A stretch of 64,000 nt of DNA, from contig JAQSDM010000012.1 of NCBI GenBank assembly GCA_029945945.1, positions 553,141 through 617,140 of the forward strand, in the 5' to 3' direction. The notes beneath the pieces are model-generated. The model had not been told where the DNA came from. It was given only the letters and a program-made list of their open reading frames with translations, and searched no databases. This document shows positions 51,051 to 60,544 of this stretch, in pieces (positions within the stretch are counted from its first letter, which is position 1; every line of letters starts with the position of its first letter). The stretch is from Algoriphagus sp. (GTDB lineage: Bacteria > Bacteroidota > Bacteroidia > Cytophagales > Cyclobacteriaceae). A program made the position numbers and the translations under genes.

Positions 51051-52079
51051 ATGGGATTATTTGATTTTTTCTCAAGTGATATAGCAATCGATCTAGGTAC
51101 AGCAAATACACTAATCATTCACAAGGACAAAATCGTAGTAGACGAACCGTCCATCATTGCAATCGACAAAACCAACAACCGAGTGCTGGCAGTTGGTCGC
51201 GAAGCAATGAACATGCACGAGAAAACTCACGAAAATATTAAGACAATTCGACCTTTGAAAGATGGCGTAATTGCAGATTTCTACGCAGCGGAGCAAATGA
51301 TCCGTGGGTTGATTAAAATGATTCCCGGTCAGAAAAAAGGCTTGTTTCCGCAATCACACCGAATGGTGATTTGTATCCCTTCCGGAATTACAGAAGTAGA
51401 AAAAAGAGCCGTTCGTGACTCAGCTGAACACGCAGGAGCGAAGGAAGTTTACATGATTTATGAACCAATTGCAGCTGCAATTGGTATAGGAATAGACATC
51501 GAAAAGCCGATGGGATCCATGATCGTGGACATCGGGGGCGGTACAACTGAAATCGCTTTGATTGCCCTTTCAGGAATTGTTGCAGATCAGTCAATCCGTG
51601 TGGCAGGTGATACGTTCACTAAAGATATTCTGGATTACATGCGTCGCCAGCATAACTTACTCATCGGAGAAAGATCTGCCGAGAAGGTTAAAATTGCCAT
51701 TGGCTCGGCATTAACTGAGCTTGACGATGCTCCGGATGATTATGAAATCCGAGGTAGAGATTTAATGACAGGTATTCCAAAAGTTATCAAGGTTTCTTAT
51801 TCAGAAATTGCATTTGCATTGGATAAATCAGTTTCCAAAATAGAAGAAGCGGTATTGAAAGCATTGGAAATCGCTCCTCCGGAACTCTCTGCAGATATCT
51901 ATGACAACGGAATTCATCTCACCGGAGGTGGTGCATTGTTGAAAGGACTTGACAAAAGATTACATCAAAAAACAAAGTTGCCGATTCATATCGCAGAAGA
52001 TCCTCTGAGAGCTGTGGTAAGAGGCACTGGAACTGCACTTAAAAATATACAGAACTTCCGTACCGTATTGATGACTTAA
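51051..52079 (+). CDS. mreB: Rod shape-determining actin homologue MreB
   Basis: A protein of 342 residues with the actin-like nucleotide motifs: IAIDLGTANTLIIHK near the N-terminus, VDIGGGTTEIALI near residue 165, and IHLTGGGALLKGLDKRL near residue 290. The N-terminal amphipathic stretch MGLFDFFSSD would anchor filaments to the membrane. It directs elongation of the lateral wall. It heads a five-gene rod operon with mreC, mreD, PBP2 and rodA, all tightly packed. Confidence 0.97.
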   Translation: MGLFDFFSSDIAIDLGTANTLIIHKDKIVVDEPSIIAIDKTNNRVLAVGREAMNMHEKTHENIKTIRPLKDGVIADFYAAEQMIRGLIKMIPGQKKGLFPQSHRMVICIPSGITEVEKRAVRDSAEHAGAKEVYMIYEPIAAAIGIGIDIEKPMGSMIVDIGGGTTEIALIALSGIVADQSIRVAGDTFTKDILDYMRRQHNLLIGERSAEKVKIAIGSALTELDDAPDDYEIRGRDLMTGIPKVIKVSYSEIAFALDKSVSKIEEAVLKALEIAPPELSADIYDNGIHLTGGGALLKGLDKRLHQKTKLPIHIAEDPLRAVVRGTGTALKNIQNFRTVLMT

Positions 52080-52086
52080 AACCTGA

Positions 52087-52923
52087 ATGCTACGCATCCT
52101 TCAATTTCTTTACAGTCTAAGGTCTTTTCTATTATTTGTTTTGCTGGAAGTATTGGCAATCGGATTAATTGTCTCCAATAATTCTCCTCAGGGTGCCGCG
52201 TTTTTCAATAGTTCAAATGCTGTAATAGGAACTGTTCTCAAAACACGCTCCGATATTTTGGATTTCTTTTCATTTGCTCAGGCAAATGAAACGCTTATTC
52301 TAGAAAACGCGCTCTTGTTAGAGCAGATTAAAGCTCTGAAGCAGGAACCAGACAGTTTGCCTATTCCATTGGATTCAGCTTTCGAAGCTCAATTCCAATT
52401 CACTGGAGCAAGGGTGATCAGCAATTCATTGCGATTTGCTCAAAATCACCTGACTCTGAACAAAGGCTCTAAAGACGGTATCAAGCCAGGAATGGGAATC
52501 TTTAATCAGGACGGTATAGTCGGGCGTGTAAAATCGGTTTCCGAAAATTATGCTGTAGCCATTTCACTTTTGAATACAGGATTGTTGGTTTCTTCGAAGA
52601 TTAAGTCGACAGAGAATTTTGGTTCAGTCAACTGGGATGGAATAAACTCCAAACAAGCAAAAATGCTCTACGTGCCAAGACACGTCAAAGCACAGGCGGG
52701 AGATACGATCGTCACATCAGGATATAATGCAGTATTTCCGGAGGGAATTCGTATAGGAGTTATTTCGGTTGTTAATCCTGCTTCTGATCCAAATTACCTG
52801 GATATTCTGATAGACCTAAGTACCGATTTTAGCAGAGTAAATTATGTGTACCTCGTAGAAAACACTCAAATCGTTGAACTTGACTCACTTCATAAAAAAT
52901 CTGAGGTAGTAAATGAATTTTAA
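52087..52923 (+). CDS. mreC: Rod shape-determining protein MreC
   Basis: A protein of 278 residues: one N-terminal membrane helix (FLLFVLLEVLAIGLIVSNN), a short coiled coil (LILENALLLEQIKALKQE), then the periplasmic double beta-barrel domain (ARVISNSLRFAQNHLTLNKG, KPGMGIFNQDGIVGRVKSVS, TIVTSGYNAVFPEGIRIGVI). It links MreB to the periplasmic wall-synthesis enzymes. It starts 7 nt after mreB; its end overlaps mreD by 11 nt. Confidence 0.95.
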   Translation: MLRILQFLYSLRSFLLFVLLEVLAIGLIVSNNSPQGAAFFNSSNAVIGTVLKTRSDILDFFSFAQANETLILENALLLEQIKALKQEPDSLPIPLDSAFEAQFQFTGARVISNSLRFAQNHLTLNKGSKDGIKPGMGIFNQDGIVGRVKSVSENYAVAISLLNTGLLVSSKIKSTENFGSVNWDGINSKQAKMLYVPRHVKAQAGDTIVTSGYNAVFPEGIRIGVISVVNPASDPNYLDILIDLSTDFSRVNYVYLVENTQIVELDSLHKKSEVVNEF

Positions 52924-53437
52924 AAATTTTATCACCCATACCTTACTCCTTTTATTACTCGCTCTGATTCAGATTATATTTCTTAAGAATCTGGCACTTT
53001 TTGGTGTGGCTTTTTGCTTTTTGTATCTGCTCGGAATTTTGAATTTACCGATACCAATTTCCCATGTTCCTTTGATTTTGTTAAGTTTTGGATTGGGCCT
53101 TGCCGTGGATGTTTTCTATGATACAATTGGAATCCATGCGGCTTCCGCTTCACTGATGGGTTTTCTAAGACCGTATTGGTTAAAGGCGATTAGCCCGACC
53201 GGTGGCTATGATGATTCGGCTAAACCAAACCTTCCGGAAATGGGAATTGGCTGGTACATCAGTTATTCACTTCCCATGATTTTTGCTTTTTCATTGGTCT
53301 TTTTCACAGCCGATCAATGGGGCACAGGAGGCTTTTTTGGAGTCCTTAACAAAAGTATATTGTCCTCGATTTTTACAGTCGTTTTGGCTATAATTGTACA
53401 ACTACTGTTCTTCAAACGCAGGAGGGAAATAAGATGA
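52913..53437 (+). CDS. mreD: Rod shape-determining protein MreD
   Basis: A protein of 174 residues with five or six hydrophobic segments, poorly conserved as in the whole MreD family. The position between mreC and PBP2 supports the assignment. The motif SFGLGLAVDVFYDTIGIHA is typical of the family. It overlaps mreC by 11 nt and the PBP2 gene by 4 nt (ATGA), so all three are likely translationally coupled. Confidence 0.9.
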   Translation: MNFKNFITHTLLLLLLALIQIIFLKNLALFGVAFCFLYLLGILNLPIPISHVPLILLSFGLGLAVDVFYDTIGIHAASASLMGFLRPYWLKAISPTGGYDDSAKPNLPEMGIGWYISYSLPMIFAFSLVFFTADQWGTGGFFGVLNKSILSSIFTVVLAIIVQLLFFKRRREIR

Positions 53438-55236
53438 ACGACCAGCGACCTGTAGTCATTATCATCTTCATTTTCCTGGTTGGTTTGGTTCTATTGACCA
53501 AGCTATTTTTAATCCAGGTGGTAGATGACAGCTTTATTAAAAAAGCCGAACGCAATGCTATTCAAAGAGTAGTAGATCATCCTTATCGGGGATTGGTGTA
53601 TGACCGAACCGGGAAATTGCTGGTTTACAATAACCCGATTTTTGATTTGATGCTTGTACCAAAAGAATTCCAGGTTGGTGACACGACTCGATTCCTGGAA
53701 ATTTTTGACATCACCAAAGAGCAACTCATCGAATCTTACACGGCTGCCCGAAAGTATTCTTATGTGAAACCGTCTCCGCTGATCAAGCAAATCTCAACAA
53801 CCGATTTTGCGAGGATTCAGGATTACCTGATTGATTATCCGGGGCTTTTTATCATGACCAGAGCAGTGAGATCATACCCGCTTCCAATAGCTTCTCATGC
53901 AATGGGATATATCGGTGAAATCAATGCCGGACAACTGGAACGCGATACCGCAAAATACTACGTTCAGGGGGATTATGTAGGTCTAAGCGGAATGGAGCGA
54001 TTCTATGAGAAAGAGTTGCGGGGCAAAAAAGGCGTTAAATATAAAATGGTCAACGTTCGCGGAGTTGACAAAGGATCATTCAAAGATGGCGAGTATGACA
54101 CTGCCTCAGTAGCGGGAAGTAATATTACTTCCACGATTCACTTGGAACTTCAGCGGTATGGCGAAATGCTCATGAATGGTAAACGCGGTTCAGTGGTGGC
54201 TATCGAACCAAAAACCGGAGAAATCCTGGCAATGATCTCCGCACCGTATTATGACCCGAACAGCCTCACAGGAGCTGATTTCAGTAAAAATTACAGGGCC
54301 TTGAATGGAGATGAAAGCAAGCCGCTCTTCAATCGCCCGATCATGGCTACTTATCCTCCCGGTTCAATTTTTAAAATTGTTCAAAGCTTAATCGGCCTTC
54401 AGGATGGAATCCTTACACCCGAGACAACTTTTGCTTGTAATAAATCATTGGTTGCCTGTCATAATCACCCTTCTCCATCCGATCTTTTTGGAGCAATTCG
54501 AAATTCGTGTAATCCTTATTTTCACCAGGCATACAGACAAATCATAAACAGGGAGATCTCAAGCAATACTTTTGAGGATACTAAAATCGGTCTGAATGAC
54601 TGGAGAGAAAAAGTGCTGAAGTTTGGACTGGGAAGCCCTCTGGGTGTGGATATGACCAATGAAAAAGGAGGATCGATTCCTTCAAGTAAACTTTACGATA
54701 AAGTTTACGGTGAAGGTCACTGGAAATATTCAACTATTTACTCTCTTTCAATCGGACAGGGAGAAATGTTGGTCACGCCCCTCCAAATGGCAAATCTTGC
54801 AGCTATTTTTGCGAACAAAGGATACTATTTTACACCCCATTTGGTTAAATCAATCGAGGGAGATCCGAATCAAATCCCTGTGCAATACCGAACCAAACAT
54901 AGCGTAGGAATAGATGCACATCATTTTGATTTGATTCAAAATGCCATGGCTGAAGCTCTTTATGGAACAGCCAATCGGGCAGTTATCCAGGATTTAGTAA
55001 TTGCCGGAAAAACCGGAACTGCTCAAAATCCACACGGAGAAGACCACTCAGTGTTTGTTGCATTCGCACCAAAAGACAATCCTACCATTGCCATTGCAGT
55101 TTATGTTGAAAACGCAGGCTGGGGAGGAAGAGCAGCCGCTAGTACAGCATCGCTCATGATCGAAAAATACATCAGAGGGGAAATTTCTCGACCTGCTCTT
55201 CAGGAATATGTACTTGCTGGTAATTTCATTTATTAA
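53434..55236 (+). CDS. mrdA: Penicillin-binding protein 2 (elongation transpeptidase)
   Basis: A protein of 600 residues. One N-terminal membrane helix (VVIIIFIFLVGLVLLTKLF), a dimerisation/pedestal region (QRVVDHPYRGLVYDRTGKLL), then a class B transpeptidase domain with SxxK in YPPGSIFKIVQ (Ser near residue 311), the SxN-equivalent region around IRNSCNPYF, and KTGTAQ near residue 527. It crosslinks peptidoglycan during elongation, paired with RodA. It overlaps mreD by 4 nt and rodA by 1 nt. Confidence 0.96.
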   Translation: MNDQRPVVIIIFIFLVGLVLLTKLFLIQVVDDSFIKKAERNAIQRVVDHPYRGLVYDRTGKLLVYNNPIFDLMLVPKEFQVGDTTRFLEIFDITKEQLIESYTAARKYSYVKPSPLIKQISTTDFARIQDYLIDYPGLFIMTRAVRSYPLPIASHAMGYIGEINAGQLERDTAKYYVQGDYVGLSGMERFYEKELRGKKGVKYKMVNVRGVDKGSFKDGEYDTASVAGSNITSTIHLELQRYGEMLMNGKRGSVVAIEPKTGEILAMISAPYYDPNSLTGADFSKNYRALNGDESKPLFNRPIMATYPPGSIFKIVQSLIGLQDGILTPETTFACNKSLVACHNHPSPSDLFGAIRNSCNPYFHQAYRQIINREISSNTFEDTKIGLNDWREKVLKFGLGSPLGVDMTNEKGGSIPSSKLYDKVYGEGHWKYSTIYSLSIGQGEMLVTPLQMANLAAIFANKGYYFTPHLVKSIEGDPNQIPVQYRTKHSVGIDAHHFDLIQNAMAEALYGTANRAVIQDLVIAGKTGTAQNPHGEDHSVFVAFAPKDNPTIAIAVYVENAGWGGRAAASTASLMIEKYIRGEISRPALQEYVLAGNFIY

Positions 55237-56510
55237 TGAAGGAAACTGATATCCATATTGAGCGAGTAGACTGGATTACAGTTTTGGTGTATTTTGCACT
55301 GGTGATCATTGGCTGGTTCAATATTTATGCAGCAGTCTATGATGGTCAGGCTGAGAAAAGCATTTTCGATTTTTCCATCAATTCCGGAAAACAACTTGTT
55401 TGGATAGGTACTGCGATTGGGCTAATTATCGTAATCATGGCCGCGGATTACCGTCTTTATGAGAACCTATCGATCATTCTCTATTTGATTTTTCTTGCAT
55501 TACTAGTTGTCACTCCTTTCCTGGGAAAAGAAGTAAATGGTCAGATTCTTTCGGTAGGCTTTGGTGATTTCCGCATCCAACCCGGAGAATTTGCCAAGTT
55601 TGCTACCGCTTTAGCGCTTGCAAAATTTATGGAAAGGCCAACTTTTGACCTTTCTAAAACCAAATACCAGGTGCAGGCATTTGCGGTTTTACTGTTTCCA
55701 GTTGTATTGATTCTTTTGCAGCCGGATACTGGTACAGCAATGGTTTATTTTTCATTGCTGGTCATGTTTTACCGTGAAGGATTGCCACAATCCTATTTTG
55801 TACTAGGCTTTGGATTCATAGCCCTAACTCTGATGGCATTGGGAATAGAAAACAATTTCTATTTGGCCCTTGGAATCGCTGCAGTAATAGCAATCCTGAT
55901 TTTCCTGGGTAAAAGGTCTTGGCAAAAAATTCTAGTCTTCAGCTTAATTGGAATTGCTCTGATTGCTTATACCTATAGCCTCGACTTTGTAGTATCAAAG
56001 CTGCCGGAGCATCAGCGAAACCGTATCATGGTTCTTTTTAATCCGGATATTGATCCACTCGGTGTTGGCTGGAATGTTACCCAATCAAAAATCGCGATCG
56101 GTTCGGGGGGATTCTCAGGAAAAGGATATCTGGAAGGCACCCAGACCAAATTTGACTTTGTTCCGGAGCAACATACGGATTTTATTTTCTGTACCCTTGG
56201 GGAAGAATTTGGATGGATTGGAAGTCTGGTTGTAATTGCTCTTTTCGTGACTTTGCTCTACAGATTAGTGATCATGGCAGAAAGGCAAAAAACCAGGTTC
56301 TCCAGAATCTATGGGTATTGCGCACTATCGATTCTGCTTTTTCACTTCATGATCAATATTGCCATGACGATTGGATTATTTCCTGTAGTGGGTATTCCGC
56401 TTCCCTTTTTCAGTTATGGAGGTTCATCGCTTTGGTCGTTTACCATTTTGCTATTCATTTTTATCAAAATGGATTCTTCACGGGCAATGCAGCTGGGCAG
56501 AATCAGTTAA
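55236..56510 (+). CDS. rodA: RodA peptidoglycan glycosyltransferase (SEDS family)
   Basis: A protein of 424 residues with ten or so membrane helices. SEDS motifs visible are FRIQPGEFAKFATALALAK, LLQPDTGTAMVYFSLL, GFSGKGYLEGTQTKFDFVPE and the final GIPLPFFSYGGSSLWSF. The start codon overlaps the PBP2 stop by one base (TAATG). It polymerises glycan strands from lipid II, working with PBP2 and MreCD. Its end overlaps the convergent HD-domain gene by 4 nt, so no terminator separates them. Confidence 0.95.
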   Translation: MKETDIHIERVDWITVLVYFALVIIGWFNIYAAVYDGQAEKSIFDFSINSGKQLVWIGTAIGLIIVIMAADYRLYENLSIILYLIFLALLVVTPFLGKEVNGQILSVGFGDFRIQPGEFAKFATALALAKFMERPTFDLSKTKYQVQAFAVLLFPVVLILLQPDTGTAMVYFSLLVMFYREGLPQSYFVLGFGFIALTLMALGIENNFYLALGIAAVIAILIFLGKRSWQKILVFSLIGIALIAYTYSLDFVVSKLPEHQRNRIMVLFNPDIDPLGVGWNVTQSKIAIGSGGFSGKGYLEGTQTKFDFVPEQHTDFIFCTLGEEFGWIGSLVVIALFVTLLYRLVIMAERQKTRFSRIYGYCALSILLFHFMINIAMTIGLFPVVGIPLPFFSYGGSSLWSFTILLFIFIKMDSSRAMQLGRIS

Positions 56511-57082
56511 GATTCAAGCAATTTATTAAGCCAAAATTGTTTTTTAGGAGCTCTGTTTGCAATTGCAAAAGGAGTATGGAAATAATGTGCCTTTAAAAAA
56601 TTGATTTGAAGGTTTTTCCAATCCTCATCCGTTTGAATGACTTTCATGAATTTGAATTCCTTATACAATCGCTGACTGATTTCCGGATAATCATCTCTCC
56701 CTAAATAATCCAAATCCGCATCACAAATTATCTTCTGCAATTCATTTTTTGGACTTTGAGGGATCTTGGTAGACAAGACTAGTCCTTTCACTTCTTCTAT
56801 TTGGGCATCTTTCATACCAAGTTCAACCATCAACTCGGAAGCCATTCCTGCTCCTACTTCCTCATGATTGGCTGGCCCCTTCAAAAATCCCATATCATGC
56901 ACGACAGCTCCTATTCTCAGGAGAAACCTTTCTTCTTCTCCCAGATTCAATCTTCGAATGTATTGTTCGCAGACATTCAAGACATCCATTGTGTGTTCAA
57001 TACCGTGATAAGTAAGATGAGGTGGCAGATCTGCCTTCAGCTTATTTAGCACATATTTTCTGAGCGAGAGGTATCCTTTCAT
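56507..57082 (-). CDS. HD-domain protein
   Basis: A protein of 191 residues with an HD phosphohydrolase core: the first His in TYHGIEHTMDVLNVCEQY, the His-Asp pair in IGAVVHDMGFLKGPANHEE, and the later Asp in IICDADLDYLGR. The pattern resembles metal-dependent HD enzymes acting on nucleotides, but no known subfamily is obvious. It is convergent with rodA, overlapping by 4 nt, and transcribed with or after the small protein at 57099. Confidence 0.8.
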   Translation of the reverse strand: MKGYLSLRKYVLNKLKADLPPHLTYHGIEHTMDVLNVCEQYIRRLNLGEEERFLLRIGAVVHDMGFLKGPANHEEVGAGMASELMVELGMKDAQIEEVKGLVLSTKIPQSPKNELQKIICDADLDYLGRDDYPEISQRLYKEFKFMKVIQTDEDWKNLQINFLKAHYFHTPFAIANRAPKKQFWLNKLLES

Positions 57083-57098
57083 GTAAAAGATTCAGGGT

Positions 57099-57416
57099 CT
57101 ATAAACTCAAAATGTGAGCATTTAAAGCATTAAACACTATAAACACAAACACCAGACCAATGTTGAAAGATAGGAATTGATTAGACTTCTTGATATTTAT
57201 GAATTTGGCAGTCTTATTCCGGGCATTGATGTAAGACTGCTTTTCTGGTTTATTAAATGATCTTATTGAAAGCAATTGAAATTGATCTGGTCCTTTTCTA
57301 ATATCCAATTTAATTTTTTCTTTTAACGAAATTAAATTGGCAGAAGAATTATCGGCCGAATAGTTACCCGAATTCATGAAACCGCCATCTTTTGTAAGCT
57401 GAAGTTTTTTGCTCAT
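57099..57416 (-). CDS. Hypothetical protein with C-terminal membrane helix
   Basis: A protein of 105 residues with a clean ATG. The first 80 residues are polar and basic (LISLKEKIKLDIRKGPDQF, KQSYINARNKTAKFINIKK); the last 22 form one hydrophobic segment (FLSFNIGLVFVFIVFNALNA), so it could be a tail-anchored membrane protein. No family is recognised. It lies 16 nt upstream of the HD gene on the same strand, suggesting co-transcription. It may be a chance frame, so confidence is limited. Confidence 0.45.
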   Translation of the reverse strand: MSKKLQLTKDGGFMNSGNYSADNSSANLISLKEKIKLDIRKGPDQFQLLSIRSFNKPEKQSYINARNKTAKFINIKKSNQFLSFNIGLVFVFIVFNALNAHILSL

Positions 57417-57517
57417 TTATAAATAAGGGCTTTAAAAAAAGTACTTTTCCAAGTCCAAGATAAACTGTCAATTGAGTATTTCCTATGATTCCAAAATTTT
57501 TAGTAGGAAAAAAACAA

Positions 57518-57548
57518 AAAAAGGGCAAAAAATATATTTGCCCTTTTT
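57518..57548. terminator. Terminator after the 370-residue unknown gene
   Basis: Stem AAAAAGGGCAAA / TTTGCCCTTTTT with a 7-nt A/T loop. It has T tracts on both strands and lies 23 nt after the stop codon of the minus-strand gene. Confidence 0.82.
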
Positions 57549-57570
57549 ATGCTTGGTAATAATAAGTTGA

Positions 57571-58683
57571 TCAATCTGCAAATCGCCTGTAGATCAATTG
57601 GAGAAATTCATGCACTGCTTCTGAGTCTGTATCCCAGCCTAGTTCTCCTACATACCGTGTATTCACTAAATTGATTGCCTCGTCAAAAGAATGGGAGCCA
57701 TCGATCGATTTTAGCGCATGTCGAAGAAGATCTGCATTCCCGTCAAAAAGCTCCTTGGTAAACATAAATCGCTGATTGATCGCAAGGCTTTCAGAAAGCT
57801 CACCGATAGCTCCTTTCATACCTTTATAAGACTCTGTCGCAAATTTGGCTTTTAGGGCCTTGGAATCAAGTTTTCCGGAGGTTCCCTGATTGCTAACAGG
57901 AGGTTTTTCTAATATAACCTGAACCTGTTCTTTTTCAATAACTTCAGGTTCTGATACTTCTTTTGCAATAACAGGAGCAGGCTTTTCCTCAATTTGCTCA
58001 AAAAATGAAGCCTTCGTTTCTGGTGCTGTTATTGACTCTTTTGGCGTTTCATCTTCATTACTTTTCTCCAAATAAGCATCCAGATTAAATGGTAATATGT
58101 CTCCAAAAGTAGCCAGCAACAGATTGACCGACTCAAGGGAGTCTTTAATTACCTGATAGTTCGCCGAAATCGCTCTTGTATAAGCTGAGTCGTCATGACC
58201 AAATCCAGCTTTATCTATCAAAAATGTAATAGCCTTATCATGCCACTTGTAATACTTTCTGTTTTCGCGAAGGTATTCATTGACTTTACCCGAAGGGGCT
58301 TTTGAAACCTCGCTTTGATAATAGCCAACCGGATCAGTCGCCAAAATAATAGACTGAACGACTGCCGATTCCAATAATGGCTGAAGGTGAGAACGCTCCA
58401 CTTTAATCCTTCGCGAAAGCACGTTCATGAATTGGGTCAGCGCTTCATGTACTGCCACATCCCGGTAATCAAAAAACGGATTACTTTTCAGTTTGCCCAA
58501 TTCATCTTGCCAAAGCTCAAAAAGGCGTTTTATAACAAAAAAATTAACCTGAGTGCTGTTTGTGAGCTGGACGATATCTTGTCCTGTCATGAATTGCCTT
58601 GAGGAGAAAAACTTATCGCAAACCTTGGCTGCGTAATCCTTGGCGTATTTTTCTAAATAATTGCTGTTAATTTGAACTGTCAT
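57571..58683 (-). CDS. Conserved-looking protein of unknown function (370 residues)
   Basis: A protein of 370 residues from the ATG at 58683 (MTVQINSNYLEKYAKDYAAK); an earlier in-frame start at 58737 would overlap the ferredoxin gene. Residues 1-200 and 300-370 are helical and have a regular conserved look (FFSSRQFMTGQDIVQLTNS, NVLSRRIKVERSHLQPLLES, LRHALKSIDGSHSFDEAINL), joined by an acidic Pro/Glu/Val linker at about 215-290. No enzyme motif is visible and I do not recognise a domain. The architecture, two helical blocks with a flexible linker, suggests a scaffold or regulatory protein. It is divergent from the ferredoxin gene with a 33-bp gap. Confidence 0.7.
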   Translation of the reverse strand: MTVQINSNYLEKYAKDYAAKVCDKFFSSRQFMTGQDIVQLTNSTQVNFFVIKRLFELWQDELGKLKSNPFFDYRDVAVHEALTQFMNVLSRRIKVERSHLQPLLESAVVQSIILATDPVGYYQSEVSKAPSGKVNEYLRENRKYYKWHDKAITFLIDKAGFGHDDSAYTRAISANYQVIKDSLESVNLLLATFGDILPFNLDAYLEKSNEDETPKESITAPETKASFFEQIEEKPAPVIAKEVSEPEVIEKEQVQVILEKPPVSNQGTSGKLDSKALKAKFATESYKGMKGAIGELSESLAINQRFMFTKELFDGNADLLRHALKSIDGSHSFDEAINLVNTRYVGELGWDTDSEAVHEFLQLIYRRFAD

Positions 58684-58716
58684 TGATGAGTGATGTTTAC
58701 AAAAGTCAACGAACAA

Positions 58717-59043
58717 ATGTCCCGAATCGTCATTCAAAATCTATTTAATCGCACAATTAATTCGGATGTCGATGATCGTAAAGTTATCGAATTAATTCAT
58801 GAAAATGGTATTGATTGGATGCATGCTTGCGGTAAAAAAGGCCGATGTACTACCTGTAAAATCATCCTTGTACAGGGTGGAGAAAACCTACTGCCTATGA
58901 ATGACCGAGAGATGGCTTTTGCAGCCCAAGGCAGACTTCAGCCGGGTGAAAGACTTGCCTGTCAGGCCATTCTTCTCTCTGGAGAAATCCTGGTAAAGGT
59001 GGCAGAAATCAATAAATTCCCACACATTGAATACAGTGAATAA
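58717..59043 (+). CDS. 2Fe-2S ferredoxin
   Basis: A protein of 108 residues from the ATG at 58717; an earlier frame start at 58690 adds nine residues without family similarity. The plant-type 2Fe-2S ligands are Cys38, Cys44, Cys47 and Cys82 (HACGKKGRCTTCK and RLACQ). It is a soluble electron carrier. It starts the run ferredoxin - tdk - recO, with 3 nt between it and tdk. Its partner enzyme is not evident from the neighbours. Confidence 0.9.
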   Translation: MSRIVIQNLFNRTINSDVDDRKVIELIHENGIDWMHACGKKGRCTTCKIILVQGGENLLPMNDREMAFAAQGRLQPGERLACQAILLSGEILVKVAEINKFPHIEYSE

Positions 59044-59046
59044 GGC

Positions 59047-59631
59047 ATGTTTGTAGAACCATCCATTAGCAGTCACAAATCTTCTGAACGAAAAGGGCAG
59101 ATCGAGGTGATCTGTGGCTCTATGTTTTCGGGGAAAACCGAAGAACTGATCCGGCGGCTTCACCGTGCCAGAATTGCCCGCCAAAAAGTTGAGATTTTCA
59201 AGCCTGTGGTTGACAAGAGATACCATGAGTTGGACGTAGTTTCCCATAATGAAAATTCGATTCGCTCTACCCCGGTTAATTTTGCAGAAGATATCCTATT
59301 ACTCAGCGGAGATTGTGATGTAGTAGGAATAGATGAGGTGCAGTTTTTTGATGATCAGATTGTCATTGTCGCTCAGAAACTGGCAAATCAGGGCAAGCGA
59401 GTAATCATGGCCGGATTGGATATGGATTTCGAAGGCAATCCATTCGAACCCATGCCAAGACTGATGGCGATCGCTGAGTATGTAGACAAAGTTCACGCGA
59501 TTTGCATGAAATGCGGAGATTTGGCGGCCTTTTCTTTCCGGCTATCGGATTCAAAACAAAAGGTCATGCTCGGAGAGAAAGAAAGCTACGAGGCCCGATG
59601 CAGGAAATGTTTCAATGAGGATCGTACCTGA
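59047..59631 (+). CDS. tdk: Thymidine kinase
   Basis: A protein of 194 residues of the type II (TK1-like) family. The P-loop is [16 protein letters not shown] near residue 25, the Walker B-like motif [11 protein letters not shown] near residue 95, and the zinc-binding cysteines are in [11 protein letters not shown] and CRKC at the C-terminus. It phosphorylates thymidine in the salvage pathway. It follows the ferredoxin gene by 3 nt and precedes recO by 17 nt. Confidence 0.95.
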   Translation: MFVEPSISSHKSSERKGQIEVICGSMFSGKTEELIRRLHRARIARQKVEIFKPVVDKRYHELDVVSHNENSIRSTPVNFAEDILLLSGDCDVVGIDEVQFFDDQIVIVAQKLANQGKRVIMAGLDMDFEGNPFEPMPRLMAIAEYVDKVHAICMKCGDLAAFSFRLSDSKQKVMLGEKESYEARCRKCFNEDRT

Positions 59632-59648
59632 ATTTCTGATCCGCTAAC

Positions 59649-60338
59649 ATGCTGAAAAAAACTGCCGGAATCGTATTAAGTTCTATCCGATACAAGGAAA
59701 GCAGCATCATTGTGAAAATATTTACCCGTGATCTGGGACTGAAATCATACCTCGTGAACGGAGTCAGAACACAAGGAAATAAATCAAAAATAGCTCTTTA
59801 TCAACCCATGACTTTGCTGGATTTGGTTGTGTACAATAAAGAGAACTCAGGCCTTCAACGAATATCAGAGGCAAGGTTGCAACGGGCCAATCAGCTGATT
59901 CCTTTTGATTTTACAAGGACGGGTCTTGCCTTATTTATGACGGAGGTTATTTCCAGATCAATCTATGAAAACTATCAAAACGAAACCCTTTTTGATTTCC
60001 TTCGGGAAAGCATCTGTCATCTGGACAGTAAAGAAGCTGGATTGAGTCAATTCCCTTTAGTTTTTCTCATTGAAAAAGCCAGATTTCTGGGATTTGCTCC
60101 GGAGGAATCGACCGGATTTCTGGTGGAAAGTCGATCTCAGCCCTTCACTCAGGAAGAGTTAAAAGTAGCTGATGATTACATTCAAACTTTGATGGAAGAG
60201 TCTTACGGGTGCGAAAGCTCTGTCCCTCTTCATCTCCGTAGGAAAATTCTGGATCATTTACTGGATTTCTACAGTGAGCATCTCGAAAATCCTGGACCAT
60301 GGAAGTCTTTATCAATTTTGAGACAGCTCCTGAATTGA
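59649..60338 (+). CDS. recO: DNA repair protein RecO
   Basis: A protein of 229 residues with the RecO layout: an N-terminal OB-fold (KTAGIVLSSIRYKESSIIVKIF, GLKSYLVNGVRTQGNKSKIA) and a helical C-terminal domain (FDFTRTGLALFMTEVISRSIYE). The C-terminal zinc cysteines of some RecO proteins are absent. RecO helps RecA load on SSB-coated single-stranded DNA in the RecFOR pathway. It is the third gene of the ferredoxin-tdk-recO run. Confidence 0.93.
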   Translation: MLKKTAGIVLSSIRYKESSIIVKIFTRDLGLKSYLVNGVRTQGNKSKIALYQPMTLLDLVVYNKENSGLQRISEARLQRANQLIPFDFTRTGLALFMTEVISRSIYENYQNETLFDFLRESICHLDSKEAGLSQFPLVFLIEKARFLGFAPEESTGFLVESRSQPFTQEELKVADDYIQTLMEESYGCESSVPLHLRRKILDHLLDFYSEHLENPGPWKSLSILRQLLN

Positions 60339-60544
60339 ATGAAAACCATTGGGCCTAAACCCACTTAGACGAAATAAAAATTTGCTTAATCCATTCGCAT
60401 CCTTTAATATTGCGTAATCACCGTGAATGAGCAAGTCAGCCCACTTTGACTTGAGTTTTTCCTGCAGAAATTTTTTTGCTCAGAAAATCATCCACGATCC
60501 CAAATACCGCATTTACCACATCTTATTTATTTCATTCCCTCTTT

